DNA of 64,000 nt from Blastobasis lacticolella. Lineage: Eukaryota; Arthropoda; Insecta; Lepidoptera; Blastobasidae. Shown here in pieces: positions 32,866 through 45,247 of this stretch. The notes below the pieces were generated by a model, which was given only the letters and a program-made list of their open reading frames with translations, was not told the DNA's origin and searched no databases. Each line of letters begins with the position of its first letter. Position 1 is the stretch's first letter. Where the stretch lies: positions 326,001 through 390,000 of the forward strand of contig LR990060.1 in the NCBI GenBank assembly GCA_905147135.1, written 5' to 3'. The position numbers and the translations under genes are program-made.

Positions 32866-33091
32866 ATGAATCATCATCATTGTCCTAGCGCTTATTCCGG
32901 CCTCTGCCAGGGTCAGATTTATTTATATGTACAAATATTTGAGCAAATATCAGAAACGTCAATTTTACCCAATATAAGTCGCGGTCAAATGCTATCGTTT
33001 CTCCATAAAGCATAAAATCATAACAACGCGATAAATCTGTATGCGCCATGCTTTAAATAACATTCTTCATCGCCCGAGCGATAAAATAAAT

Positions 33092-33442
33092 CATCTTGGC
33101 GTTAATGTCCCGGTTGTGCACTCGCGCACAAGGACCCGGGGTCCGCCTTGACCATGATCCAGGATTTGACAGATCAGGTTATTACAGTGAAGCGACTGCG
33201 GTTTGATATCCGTGACACTGCTACCAGGTGAACCTGGGCAGATTGGATCATGGTTACACATACAGTCGCCTGGGTGAGCAGATTTCATCACGATATTTTC
33301 CCTCACCATAAAAGCATCGGTTAGTGTTCAACTAATGCACATAACTCAGAAAAAAACATTGGTACATGGCGGTACTGGGGTTCGAACCGGGTAGCTCTCG
33401 CTTACTAATGTGACCCGCGAGCCGTTAGGCCACCGACGCTCT
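33092..33442 (-). mobile_element. Family-3 SINE, full length
   Basis: It runs from ATCTTGGCGTTAATGTCCCG to GCCGTTAGGCCACCGACGCT. Confidence 0.82.
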
Positions 33443-34029
33443 CACGTATGGTTATGAACTAAATTAAAATTAGCTTCGAGTGATGAGTGACTCCTTACAG
33501 ATGTTGTTCGCATTTAATTGCCTTGCCCTCATTGTGAAATATTAGCGTGAGGCTGACCTTTATGTCTGAGTGTAGGGAATGTCCAAGATGATTTTTATAA
33601 CCATAGTCGAGGGTTTTCCGACGTTATTCTGTCGGTTATGTTATCTAGCTGGCTGGTGCCTTGAAGACATTTGTAGCCTTCAATAGAATGGGAGACCACA
33701 CAGCAAATACGCAAACACTGCGTCTATTCCGGTTGTCCCCCGTTTGGGGGAAATTGGTATTTTAAGACCAGAAAAAAAAGAATTGTAAAGGCATTATCCC
33801 CTGAAACCGACTCGAATCCAATTACAATAAGAGGCATACAGTTGAATTCCCGACAGTTTAATTAATCATACCCCGAAGATTCCCGACTGCGCAGCCAAAT
33901 ATATATTACAATACTATACAATTTGACCTGCATCTAACGCAACAGGTGGCCTTTGGCATGCAACAGGAAACCTAGTGTGCGCTACGTTTCTTGTGATAAG
34001 TACCTATGGCAAGATTTTCAAAACGTAGG

Positions 34030-34200
34030 TAAGTAAATTTAAGGTGCACGCCATCTGCCTCTCGATTTTGACCTCTCTCTTCCGTTGGTCGGCTGGAAGA
34101 TATTTCTTTAGAAATAAGCTGTACCTGTTGTGATTTTTTTCTGTATGTCTATTTTGTATACTATTTATTGTGCACAATAAATGTTAAATAAATAAATAAA
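34030..34200 (+). mobile_element. LINE 3' UTR tail
   Basis: CTGTACCTGTTGTGATTTTT, TTATTGTGCACAATAAATGT, TAAATAAATAAATAAA is a typical LINE tail; a related ending occurs at 48025-48070. Confidence 0.45.
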
Positions 34201-34489
34201 CGTTTATTTACAATCTTCGACGATGTGATAGATTTCATTGGCATCACACATATGCCATCTCGAATTCGACATTTTTCTAGCTATATATCTCCATCGATAA
34301 TGACATTGCATCCTCGCACTTGCACTCTCAAATCTTTGACAGTCGTTATTGTCGAAGATAAATATCAGTGACGTTTTAATTCAGTTATTCGGCTTTAGAA
34401 AATGACGATTTTGAGATGTCACCGCGCTAGAATCGACCCCAAGTAGTTATCACTGTGCGCTGCCATTTGGGATTCTTCTAACTCCTTTG

Positions 34490-34612
34490 GACTATGACAT
34501 GGGATCGTTCAAGAGGTATATTAGAGAGGGTGTTGCTGATGTCCATAGGCGGCGGTGACCACTTTCCATCAGGTGGCCCGCTTGCCTGTTTGTCTGCCGT
34601 ATAACATAAAAA
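34490..34612 (+). mobile_element. LINE 3' tail, third Jockey/CR1-like copy
   Basis: GACTATGACATGGGATCGTT, CAAGAGGTATATTAGAG to GCCTGTTTGTCTGCCGTATA and an A-rich end. It lies about 100 bp before the LTR element. Confidence 0.65.
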
Positions 34613-34717
34613 AAATAAAAAAAAATAGTATAAATTATTATAAAATTTCGTAGCTCCCTACGCAGTTTTATACGCTGTTACCTGGTAGAATCCGTGGCAG
34701 TGCGTACGCACTGCGTG

Positions 34718-35627
34718 TGTCAGCTTTAGTATATGTCCTACTTATAACTACAGTGTCTTTCATTAGTAAAACCTTTATTTTAGTCATTAGGCTACAGGAT
34801 AATAACAGAATGTGAGTATCTATCCAAAATCCCAGTGAAATATATGGACAACGATGATGATGAAGTATCCAAGGCTGATATTTGTGTAGGAGTTTACTAG
34901 AAAATATATTATCTAGGATAACGTATGATTCTAGTGGACATCATTTAATCAAACAAATGTTTTAAAGATATTAGGTATATTGTAATAAGCAATATAATCC
35001 ATTATAAAATGAGGTATTTATTTAAACAGCATTAGCTGAATTAAACAAGATTTTATAATACAAACAAAGTACCATAGGCAAACCACATTTATACAAAATT
35101 CTCACCAAATGTTAAGACACAATTATCGATCACATAATTCAATATTTATCCTTTAAAATGGGACAGTAGTATTACGTATGATTCAATAAATAAACAATTA
35201 TATAAATAAATTAACCAATACAAAATATAAAGCAACAATAATACAATGCAAGTTTGTACTTAACTCTGTGCCGGCTCTGGAGCAAAAGTACCACCCAGTC
35301 TTTTGACTGGACCTTTATACTACCTTCTAGCCGGAAATGTCATTTTCTATTCTCATTTCCGGTCTCCTAAATTTACCGATAGATTGATTAGATGTTAATT
35401 TAATGTATTACAATACTTTGAACATTATTATAAATTTATTACATAATTAATTAAGGAAGTTTCTCATAAACAGTACTTAACTGATCAAAGACAAACAATC
35501 GTTCAGAAACACCACACTTCGTTCTGAAGTTGGTGAAATGTTTACAAAAGTATTTTGAAATATTAATTATTATTAATCACGATATTTAATACCAATTAAA
35601 ACATACTAAAATACCTTATATCTAACA
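34718..35627. repeat. Left 910-bp LTR
   Basis: It begins TGTCAGCTTTAG and ends TATATCTAACA, with the same length and sequence as the right copy. It is AT-rich and has no coding frame of note. Confidence 0.9.
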
Positions 35628-36199
35628 CGGCCATACTGACAAGTACTTCGTCCCTGAAGTACCTATTTATATCAAACTTAGGACAAATTTCCATTTGTGA
35701 ATCAAATAATAATGTAACATTTTGTGTCATTTACTTATTTAGAACGACTTAAATTATTATACCACAAATAGGTAAGTTGACTACCAAATTCATTCAGAAT
35801 TTCAGAATATAATAACTTCTTGCAATGCCACAAATAATTCAATCACAAACCAGCAAAGTATAAAAATCATATCAGTAATCAGCTTTTATAACCATTAAAA
35901 TATATTGCAGTTATTTTTATTGTGCACATTTGTAAATAACCAAATACTGGTCTGTACTTTCAATGTCATTTGTCCCGTCATGCCAATTTCCTCACCAGTG
36001 CACCGGCACCACCGGTCTCACCGGAGAACCAGATTAGCATCGTCTATGGGACTAGCAAAACTTTTTTTATCAATGTAACCTTCAATGCTGAATTATTAAA
36101 TATTATTCTCGAGATTTTAGAATTATAGCCAAGTTCAAATATAGTCATGAAGAATCGCATTACAATATTATTATTTGGTTTGAGTAGTGACCTGTAATG

Positions 36200-36610
36200 A
36201 TGGCCCCATCACCGCCGCCCGTGATACAATGGCCAAACATCAGGATTACTACCTAGCACAGCTAAGTTTCGGTAGACGCATAGAGATGTTGGCAGCGTCA
36301 CTGCTGCCTGGTGAAGGTCGTCTTGCCAACATCAAGCTAACTACCTAGACAGCAAAGTTCAGTATAAGCCTCCAGGTGTTGGCTGCAATCACCGCTGCCC
36401 GTGAAGCCAAAGCCACACCAAGCTAAATACCTAGCAGCAATATTCAGTAGTAGCCTTCCAGGTATGGTCCCATCACTGCTGCCCGAGAAATGGACTTAAC
36501 CAAGCTCACTACCTAGCAGCAACGTTCAGTATAAGCATCCAGGTGCTGGCTGCAATCACCGCTGCCCGTGAAGCCAAAGCCACACCAAGCTTACTACCTA
36601 GCAGCCATAT
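36200..36610. repeat. About five tandem 85-bp units inside the LTR element
   Basis: The phrases ATCACCGCTGCCCGTGA, CTACCTAGCAGCAA and GTTCAGTATAAGC recur roughly every 82-94 bp. Units differ by scattered substitutions. It is the only GC-rich part of the internal region. Confidence 0.75.
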
Positions 36611-38659
36611 TGTAACACGGTTTCCCACAGCTGGATTCAAACAATCTATATAATCATGTCATAATTGCATTTTTCAATTATAGAAAGTTTAAGTTATCAT
36701 TTCACTTTTACTTCTATTTATCGAATTATTTACTTAATACATGTGACTGAATAACTGGTGGCATTTCAAAACTTGTACATCATTAGCATGATTTTCTATA
36801 AAATATTATACACAAAATTTCTTCGAATAATTACGAATGATGAAATAATTCAAACTAGCATAGCATCTTCAATAGCGTTGTTCTTATAGACCCACATCGC
36901 AATTTATACCTATAATATTTATCTATCACCAAAATATCAATTCAAATAATATTGGTTAATGAAATGGAATACATCACAGGTACAGAGACGATTTTTATAG
37001 TACCTTATTAGTAATTACTTCAATTTCTACTTGGACGGGAATCGAATCCACTGTGCTACTGAAATAGCATATTATTAACGATACGGTCAGCAGACAAGAA
37101 AATAGAAAATGTGAATCATGTTATTGTAGGTACATACGTTTTCAATTTGCTCGGCCAATTCTGACGTTTTATTTCGAGACTACTAGCGGTAGATAATCCG
37201 AATATAGTATATGGAAACAAAGGTAGGCAAACATTATTTTTAAATACGAATCGTGTCTATGTAGGTACTTTAATAAATAGCTTGAATTGAATATTGATTG
37301 TATGGTAAAAGGTTTGTTGATTTAAAAATGAAGTAAACAAAATAAATATTTTGCGTTATGCCAGGTATCCACCGATCAAAAACTTGTGTTGTCAACACGT
37401 GTTGATAACAAAATGTCCTTTAGGCGGAGAAGCGCCTTTATGCAACGTCTAATTTTTCGTCAAGAGATTTAATGGATTATTTATGATTTTTCTCAATTTC
37501 CTATCATGAACATTATGATTTAAGTAGCTAGTTGATTTAGGACCAAAAATTGCTAAACGTAATAAAGTATTATAACGGTACAACCTTGTTATTTAAAGAC
37601 TGGGTCTTAGGAGGTTAAATAATATTTATATAAATATTTACCATCACTTATTTTTCGGCTGGGTTGAGCCACCTTGTAAAATAGCTACCAAGCTACTCGT
37701 GAGTTACGAGTAAATTCGAGAATTTTAAATGAAAATTTAAGTATTTACGGGATATAACGTAATAAGAAAATTTACAATGAATTGTGTCTAAAGGGCAATA
37801 AATGAGAAGTTTCGTAATATTCAACTGATGTATCCTTGGTGGGGCCAAGGTACGTACTGAAATAAGAGTTTGACCTGTTAACAATAATCCAATATTAATA
37901 ATATTGTAAACCTATATAAAATTTTAGTGATTTCTAAAGATATGCAACATGTTGCAACATGTTAAGTATTCTCGAGAGGAAAAATAATTTTTCTCGTAAA
38001 TTATGGACAATTGCTAAAACAACACTTTCATTGGAAACTGTGGAGCAGAAGCTTCGAAAAATTGTCCCATAAAAATCAACCCAAACATAGTTCAATGTTG
38101 GAAGGTGGAATCTACAACATTTCCATCCAGTCAATGATTTTAATATTTTCCAATGTGGGTAACCGGTATGTTACGTTTACATCTTATGTTAAAGGCGGTT
38201 AATATCGGTTATTTATTTTTATACAAGACTAATTTTTGGATTGACTGAGTAGAAATGCGAAGACTACCTACAATAATGGAAAATAAAGATGTGTTTTCAT
38301 TTTCGATAAACTAGGTCCAATTATTACAAGTAGGTACTAAAGCTGCCTATCATATGAAGATACCCATCAAAATTTACGGAAATAAAAAGTTTCCGATGTT
38401 CTTTAACTTAATATTTTTAAAACTTAGCAAGTTTTTATCGGTCAACCCGCACAAAACAATATTTTTTTTATCGTCTAACTACCAACAAGAAAAATTGTTT
38501 GAAACATTTTACTTTCGTTTACGTAGTTTTTAGCATGGAAAAGAGGGTTAAACAATTACGATGTGGTCTTTCTTTGCTAATTAAGGATGCCATTCCAACA
38601 AATGTTTTGCAATTCTAAAAATATTATAATAAAAGCGGCGTTTTATATCTCGATGTAGT

Positions 38660-38950
38660 GACGCTCGACGTGCAAGAAACAATTCGTGATTCCATAGTGT
38701 CCAGGATTTGTGCCATAGTAGATGCAGAAGTCACCGACATAGTTTCCACGAGTTTCAAAACTAAAGTGGCAGTGGGCAGGCCACAAAATTTCATAGGACC
38801 GATGGCCGATGAGGCACAAAGGTCTTCGAATGGGGATCACGTACCGGAAATTATAGTGTAAAACAGCCCCAGGAGATAGACTGAGCTGGTGGACCAAGCC
38901 GATCGTTGCGGAAGGCCCCCTGGCGGAGTATGTCCAGCAGTAGATGTCCT
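38660..38950 (+). mobile_element. Decayed RTE LINE 3' end
   Basis: Fragments match the C-terminal part of the RTE copy at 19617 (AAAGTGGCAGTGGGCAGG, CGATGGCCGATG, GGATCACGTACCGG, TATGTCCAGCAG), but with many substitutions and frame breaks. Confidence 0.6.
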
Positions 38951-38997
38951 GGCGCCCGAGATTCTCAGATACAGAACCGGTCGGGGTGTTACCTGTA

Positions 38998-39218
38998 ATG
39001 GCAGCTTTGGTGATGCTGTTCCGGTGACGATTTCAACCAGGATCTGCGAAGCTCTTGACAGCGATGGTCCGCGAAGACGGCACAGCACATTTCCTTTGGT
39101 TTTTCGGTCTCTCGATCCCTCCGACGTCGATTGGTCGTTCCAAACACCGTCGTCGTGGCTTTGCAAGATGCCTCGTGGAATGGTCTCGTCCATTACGCAG
39201 AATCTGAAAAATAGTGAT
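38998..39218 (-). other. Exon-like open frame inside the LTR element
   Basis: On the minus strand a pyrimidine-rich acceptor (ACTATTTTTCAG, ending about 39219) leads into MDETIPRGILQSHDDGVWND and an open frame of about 70 codons. It ends at a possible donor CCATTACAG|GTAACA. No known domain is visible. It could be a captured cellular exon or the stump of gag. Confidence 0.3.
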
Positions 39219-39258
39219 TTTAATATCGATATCAAGAGTTAACGAATCCCACTTCTGA

Positions 39259-40168
39259 TGTCAGCTTTAGTATATGTCCTACTTATAACTACAGTGTCTT
39301 TCATTAGTAAAACCTTTATTTTAGTCATTAGGCTACAGGATAATAACAGAATGTGAGTATCTATCCAAAATCCCAGTGAAATATATGGACAACGATGATG
39401 ATGAAGTATCCAAGGCTGATATTTGTGTAGGAGTTTACTAGAAAATATATTATCTAGGATAACGTATGATTCTAGTGGACATCATTTAATCAAACAAATG
39501 TTTTAAAGATATTAGGTATATTGTAATAAGCAATATAATCCATTATAAAATGAGGTATTTATTTAAACAGCATTAGCTGAATTAAACAAGATTTTATAAT
39601 ACAAACAAAGTACCATAGGCAAACCACATTTATACAAAATTCTCACCAAATGTTAAGACACAATTATCGATCACATAATTCAATATTTATCCTTTAAAAT
39701 GGGACAGTAGTATTACGTATGATTCAATAAATAAACAATTATATAAATAAATTAACCAATACAAAATATAAAGCAACAATAATACAATGCAAGTTTGTAC
39801 TTAACTCTGTGCCGGCTCTGGAGCAAAAGTACCACCCAGTCTTTTGACTGGACCTTTATACTACCTTCTAGCCGGAAATGTCATTTTCTATTCTCATTTC
39901 CGGTCTCCTAAATTTACCGATAGATTGATTAGATGTTAATTTAATGTATTACAATACTTTGAACATTATTATAAATTTATTACATAATTAATTAAGGAAG
40001 TTTCTCATAAACAGTACTTAACTGATCAAAGACAAACAATCGTTCAGAAACACCACACTTCGTTCTGAAGTTGGTGAAATGTTTACAAAAGTATTTTGAA
40101 ATATTAATTATTATTAATCACGATATTTAATACCAATTAAAACATACTAAAATACCTTATATCTAACA
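39259..40168. repeat. Right 910-bp LTR
   Basis: A direct copy of the left LTR, with matching ends and length. It is followed by the CGTG target duplication and CGTACGTAGTG. Confidence 0.9.
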
Positions 40169-40689
40169 CGTGCGTACGTAGTGCGGCTGCGGGAGCGCCA
40201 TATACAAGGCGCAGTGCGTATATTATTATTTACAATTTTTTTGACATGACGCCACGCTATACGTTGCTTAGCTACGCCTAGACAGCTGCGCGCGCTGAAG
40301 AATTTCCTGGCCTGATTATGTCACCAGAGAGGAGGTAGAAGCTAGCTTGCCTGTTTGTCTGCCGTATAACATTAAAAAAAATACATGTAGGTATGTACCT
40401 ACAATACCTCAAATGCGGGCACCGGATCCTCTCCGCCAATCATAGCCGGTTTCCACCAGGTGGAATGTGAATTGTCTGTCCCTATGAATCAGAAAATTCA
40501 AAATAAACATTAGAGAACTACTAGCGACTGATGTCATACTATTATTTACAAATAACACCACGACGTCACGACTCTTTCCCGTAGATTTAAATATTTTTCA
40601 TTTCAATGCTTTGTTTGTAACCACATGGAAGGCTCTCGGGACACTTATGTCCAGCAGTGGTCGTTTTGCTCCTGTAGTGTTACTTACAC

Positions 40690-40940
40690 GGTTCATGCTT
40701 ATGTCATGGATCTTCCAGCTATCCGCACAAGCCGATTTGGTTCGACCTTTATAATGCGTACGGCCAAGGAATGGAACACGTTGGCAGCGAGTGTGATGCC
40801 TGATCATTATAATCATAATCATTATAATAAATCAATAAACCTACGTAAAAACTGTTCCTAGATTCTAAATCTGATGTGTGATACATCACTTTACCAACAG
40901 GTGAGATTGTGGTGAAATACCTGTCTAGTCTAATATAAAA
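40690..40940 (+). mobile_element. Jockey-like LINE 3' end
   Basis: The frame MDLPAIRTSRFGSTFIMRTA, KEWNTLAASVMPD is the C-terminus of a widespread lepidopteran LINE. The CACTTTACCAACAGGTGAGA tail follows. Confidence 0.75.
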
Positions 40941-41649
40941 AAGGTGGCTAAGTTTACAATATCGTAGACCAGGCTATGAAACGAGCTCTCTTCAAACCGT
41001 TACGACATTTAAATCTTTAAGAAAGTAGCTTACACCTATCTCAAATGCCGGCATCGTATCCGCGACTTCGCGGCAGTTGCAGGTGTCTGTGGGCGGCGGT
41101 GATTACATTTTTATCAGATGACACGATTGCTCGGCAGCCTCCTTATGTTTTAAAAATAAGTTTGTTACCTATGAAAAGAAAAATCGGGTTGAAAATGGAG
41201 CGTCGGTGTCCGTACCGCGTCCGAATTTCACTGTGGCCATATACCAATAGTAATTGGGTATGTACTTTTCTGAGTTATGTACATTAGTTGAATGCTAACC
41301 GATGCTCTTACGGCGAAGGAAAACATCGTGATGAAACCTTATTTTTTTTCATATTGAAAAATGACATTAATAAACAAACTATCCGAGCTAAAAATATCTT
41401 ATGGATTGCCCTAGTTATGAAGTGACTTAATACTGTATTGATTTATTGCACCTGCTGCTGCGCTGTCCGCGAAATGCATCCCGATCCCTGGGACAATCGA
41501 CACCGTTGCACCCAAGTTTACTGACGAACTCATCACGCGTCGTACTGCATTGGCCTTGTAACGCGGCGTTTACTGTAAATCCAGGCAGAGTACAGTCCAC
41601 CACACGGTATAAACAAGAGCGTGTATGTACGCCGTAGGTTTAACAGGTA

Positions 41650-41835
41650 GCGCTGCGCGGCGCACCGCGCATGCGTAGAAGCCAACCCCACCCTCAAGCA
41701 AGCATTCGGTTCGAGAGAGCGCAGGCAAAAGGCCGTTAGCGACCATTTTATTTTTCTCAGTGAATTTTCTTTCGATTTTGTGAATTTTAGTGCCAAATTG
41801 TGTTAAAATGAGCACCGGATTGCAGTGGTGTGGTA
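41650..41835 (+). promoter_or_regulatory. Promoter-like patch with an orphan first exon
   Basis: A GC-rich palindromic stretch (GCGCGGCGCACCGCGCATGCG) is followed by an arthropod-type initiator TCAGT at 41757-41761, a 46-bp leader and ATG at 41808. The short frame MSTGLQWCG ends at a possible donor G|GTACAG (41832/41833). No downstream exon joins in phase with certainty. It could be a non-coding first exon of gene 3, 7 kb away. Confidence 0.3.
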
Positions 41836-42257
41836 CAGGCGATACAGCAGTGTGAATTAGACTGTCTTTCGATCTACAGAAAGGAGGACTTATCCCTAAG
41901 GTACTTAGATTTAAAGTATAATTGTGTTTGTAAACAAATCAATTATTGCGTTGTCTGTTCTGCAATTTACAGAAGAAGTAAGACTGTTTCACTGTTAACA
42001 ATATGCTTTTATTCGTTGTTCTCAGCTCGATGAAATAAATTTAGTCGACTTCGGGCGAACGATTGCGTAAAAGCCTTGATTTTTAGAGTCGCTCCGTAGA
42101 GCGTGAAATCCGAGTTACAATATTTTCGCAGCAGCACGATAAAACTGCATTCTACACGCATTAGTTACCAATGTGACCTATATTGAACAACTTGGTTGGT
42201 ATACCTTTAAGACAAAAATTAATTAAGTATAGTTTTTAAGGGCTTGTAGGTCACCAT

Positions 42258-42465
42258 CGCATCGTGGCGTTAATATCCCGGTTGTGCTCTCGCGTACACG
42301 GGCCTGGGGTCGGCCTTGACCATGATCCAGGATTCAGCAGACTAGATAATTACAGTGGAGCGATTGTATGTGCCCTCCGTGACTTTGCTACCAGGGAAAC
42401 CTGATCAGATTGGTGTACCTATGGTTACACAATCAGTCGCCTGAATGTCCAGGTTTCATCACTTA
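42258..42465 (-). mobile_element. Family-3 SINE, 3' part
   Basis: CATCGTGGCGTTAATATCCC to GAATGTCCAGGTTTCATCAC; the tRNA-like head is absent. Confidence 0.75.
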
Positions 42466-42469
42466 CGGG

Positions 42470-43635
42470 TTGCAGGGCTTATCGTTTTAAGGGCTTGTAG
42501 ATACCTGCTCTAAACTTCTCTCCTGGGATGAAGGTTGCCTGTAAGATGGCGTTGCCGGTGATAAGGCCGCTTATTAGAGCCATTAAGTAGTTACAATTAA
42601 GTATTGTAACGTAAAACGGTATTTTAATTGCCCCCCGTGAAAATCTACATGCATTGAACATGTAAGGATTTCGCGAATCTTTAACATTATTTTTTGTGGT
42701 GTGGTAGATATCAAGCCATGGCGGAGAATATGACATCTCTTTCCTAACTGCCAATGATAATGCGGATTAATTCACCAATAAATTCAAGACCGTATAGAGT
42801 TGTCTTCACCATAGTTTTGAACATGCAAAATGCATTTGAGCAATTTATGTTTGTTTACTTCCTCTAAACCACATTCACGGTTCAAGGTTGAAGGTTCAAG
42901 GTTGCCTAGAAGAAAGAGATCATACTAGTGTTAAGACCGCCCGTAATACTGCTTACCAAAATTTTATTTCTATGTGTTTTTTGGTGAGCGAATAAAGAGT
43001 TTTTATATTGTATTATATTATTGAACATATTATACAACATTTTATTAATATGTACAACAAAATAGTCACTTAAACCTGTTTTACATTTTTGTATTGTATT
43101 GTATTCATCATCAGTCACTGTCGACTTAAGCCTCTTACAATTTAGTAAATGGAACGACAATGCAATACATTTAGGTATTCATATGGCTTCTGCTAATAGA
43201 TAAGCATTGCGAGGGAAAGAATAATTTTGAGAGACTATATGCATTGTCGCTACGCAACACAAGTCAAACGGTGACTGTGGCAGATCCCATTTAACGATAA
43301 GGCTGTAATTGCTTTAATAATGGCGCCTCCTACCGTCGACTTTGACGAGAGCCTTGGTGTGTGTGAAATCTTTCGATATGATTACCTATTTGAAATAACA
43401 TTCTCATAACTTTACCCAGAGTTGCGTGCTTCCTGTTTATTTTTATGTACAGAGAATCAATGAAGTCGTTATTACAAAATATTGCAGTTATTTTTATTTG
43501 GGTGTTCGTTGCCTCTCCTCGTGTATAGACATTGATCTCTCCTAGTGGCGGGGGTTTGATAACTTTTGAAAGCAGAAACTTTGTACATATTAACCACTCT
43601 TTAGTGGATGAAGCGAGAAAAGAATCCATGCAAGA
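42470..43635. other. Non-coding sequence
   Basis: Only short frames without recognisable motifs. Nothing convincing seen. Confidence 0.4.
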
Positions 43636-43639
43636 AGCG

Positions 43640-44125
43640 ATGGATTGACATCGTCAAGAATTATATGCAGGCTAATAAGCTATAGGAAATAGCTATAGGA
43701 AAGGGCCATGCTCGCAGTCTCATAGCGCGATCGAATCAAGACTGAGGTAATCCGCAAGCGAACTAAGGTCGAACGGATTACCAAGCTTAAGTGGCAGTGG
43801 GCACGGCACATAGCTCACAGAACAGATGGTCGATAGCAGTAGTTCTCGAGTGGCGACCACGTACCGGAAGACCCAGCGTGGGGAGGCCTCCCACTAGATG
43901 GACCGACGACCTGGTAAAGATCGCAGGTAGCAGCTGGACACGGACGGTACAGGACCAGCCTTTGTGGAGAGCTCTGGAGGAGGCATATGCAGCAGTGGGC
44001 GTGATGAGGATGATGAATAAGCTCACCAAATGAATTGGACTAAGAGTAGTAGGAATGCGGACCCTGGGCCCTCGCGTACCACGCGGAGGTGCAACCGGGA
44101 CATAACACCAAGATGAAGACGATGA
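43640..44125 (+). mobile_element. Decayed RTE LINE 3' end and neighbouring (ATG)n tail
   Basis: The frame LKWQWARHIAHRTDGR to GRPPTRWTDDLVKIAGSSW is recognisable with frame breaks. A second, more distant RTE tail (44020-44125) follows and ends in GATGATGAA. Confidence 0.75.
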
Positions 44126-44284
44126 TGAACCACTCTTCAATTATATTAACCAGTCAGTGCTCTCATGCGCGGGGGCCCCATATCCGCCTTGACCATGATC
44201 CAGGATTTTAATTGATTTAAAACGAAAGTTTTCAACTACTGACGCACGGTGCCGAGACATGGACACTACTATAAAATAAAATAA

Positions 44285-44537
44285 AAATACATAAATGATC
44301 GTATAAATTCACACAGCGCCATCTAGCCCCAAACTAAGCAAAGCTTGTACTATGGGTACTATCTAACTGATATACTACTGATATCCTTTTAAATACATAC
44401 TTATTAAATATAGAACACCCACACCCGTAACAGAAATTAAAATTCATCATTTAAATTTCTGCCCAGCCGGGAATCGAACCCGGGACCTCTTGTGTGACTG
44501 ACTGGCATGTTGACCACTGAACCACTCAGGTCGTCAC
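44285..44537 (-). mobile_element. tRNA-derived SINE (family 1), full length
   Basis: The minus strand carries the head (GACGACCTGAGTGGTTCAGT), B box and tail as in the other copies. Confidence 0.87.
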
Positions 44538-44544
44538 TATGTAT

Positions 44545-44690
44545 GTGTATGGATAATTTGCAGCAGTATTGGTTGAAATTCACATTAGGTATGTGTTTAT
44601 ACACTTATTTCAAGACATCTATACACATAGTGAACATAGCATGATTGATACGGCAATTCGTGATTGTATTACTAGGATTGTTAGTACAAA
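44545..44690 (+). repeat. Two-copy dispersed repeat, copy 2
   Basis: Matches 10890-11040 in the same orientation. It starts right after a family-1 SINE. Confidence 0.75.
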
Positions 44691-44815
44691 GTGAGACAAG
44701 TTTTTAAATAAGAACGACAGCGCATTAGTAGCCTTAATATCCGTGACCCTGCGGGACCCCGGCTTCAAATTTCAAATAGCACTTAAATGATGGCATCATT
44801 TATGGCTTCCTTGTG

Positions 44816-45045
44816 TCTAAAAATCATAATTTGTGCTTTAGTGGTTTCCGAGATACCTATTTCATGGTGGGTCAGGTGTCACATTGTGCACTCAGCATAC
44901 TCTATAATATATAATATTATACTCTACAATTTACTCAAGAAAACTCAAAATATTGTTAAATTATGCTGAGTGCACAATGTGACACCTGACCCTCCATGAA
45001 ATAGGTATCTCGGAAACCACGAAAGCACAATTTATGATTTTTAAA
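44816..45045. mobile_element. Foldback element with 83-bp arms
   Basis: AAAAATCATAATTTGTGCTT through CACATTGTGCACTCAGCATA is repeated in reverse after an AT-rich spacer of about 65 bp, with only a few mismatches. Confidence 0.88.
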
Positions 45046-45247
45046 CAGCCTATTGGAAATATTAAAAGTTACCTACAATGAATCATGGTTTCATGCTAAA
45101 GTATATATTTGTTAAACTTTTCAAACGTCATAAAACTGTTATCGAAGTAGGCACCTATGTAAAGAACGTTAAGAGAAAAATACAATAGTAGAGCACTTTA
45201 AATTGATTTTTTTACATTTAGATTTATAGTTAAACATATAAAAAATC

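Larger units (their letters stand above)
35628..39258. other. Internal region of the LTR element
   Basis: 3631 bp of AT-rich sequence holding a tandem-repeat block (36200-36610), a decayed RTE LINE 3' end (about 38660-38950, plus strand) and an exon-like open frame on the minus strand (38998-39218). I see no retroviral-type domains in any frame. Confidence 0.7.
34718..40168. mobile_element. Complete non-autonomous LTR element (5451 bp) with CGTG target duplication
   Basis: Two direct repeats of 910 bp (34718-35627 and 39259-40168) start TGT and end ACA. They look identical when compared base by base over most of their length. CGTG occurs immediately before the left copy (34714-34717) and after the right copy (40169-40172), as expected of a 4-bp target-site duplication. 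The 3.6-kb internal part has no gag, protease, reverse transcriptase or integrase frame. No clear primer-binding site or polypurine tract is visible in either orientation; on the minus strand TGGGATTCG lies 7 bases inside the right LTR. The element must have been mobilised by proteins from elsewhere. Identical LTRs suggest a recent insertion. Confidence 0.85.

Noticed and set aside
34718..40168. Endogenous retrovirus or intact Gypsy/BEL element
   Set aside because: No gag, pol or env domain is visible in any frame of the interior.
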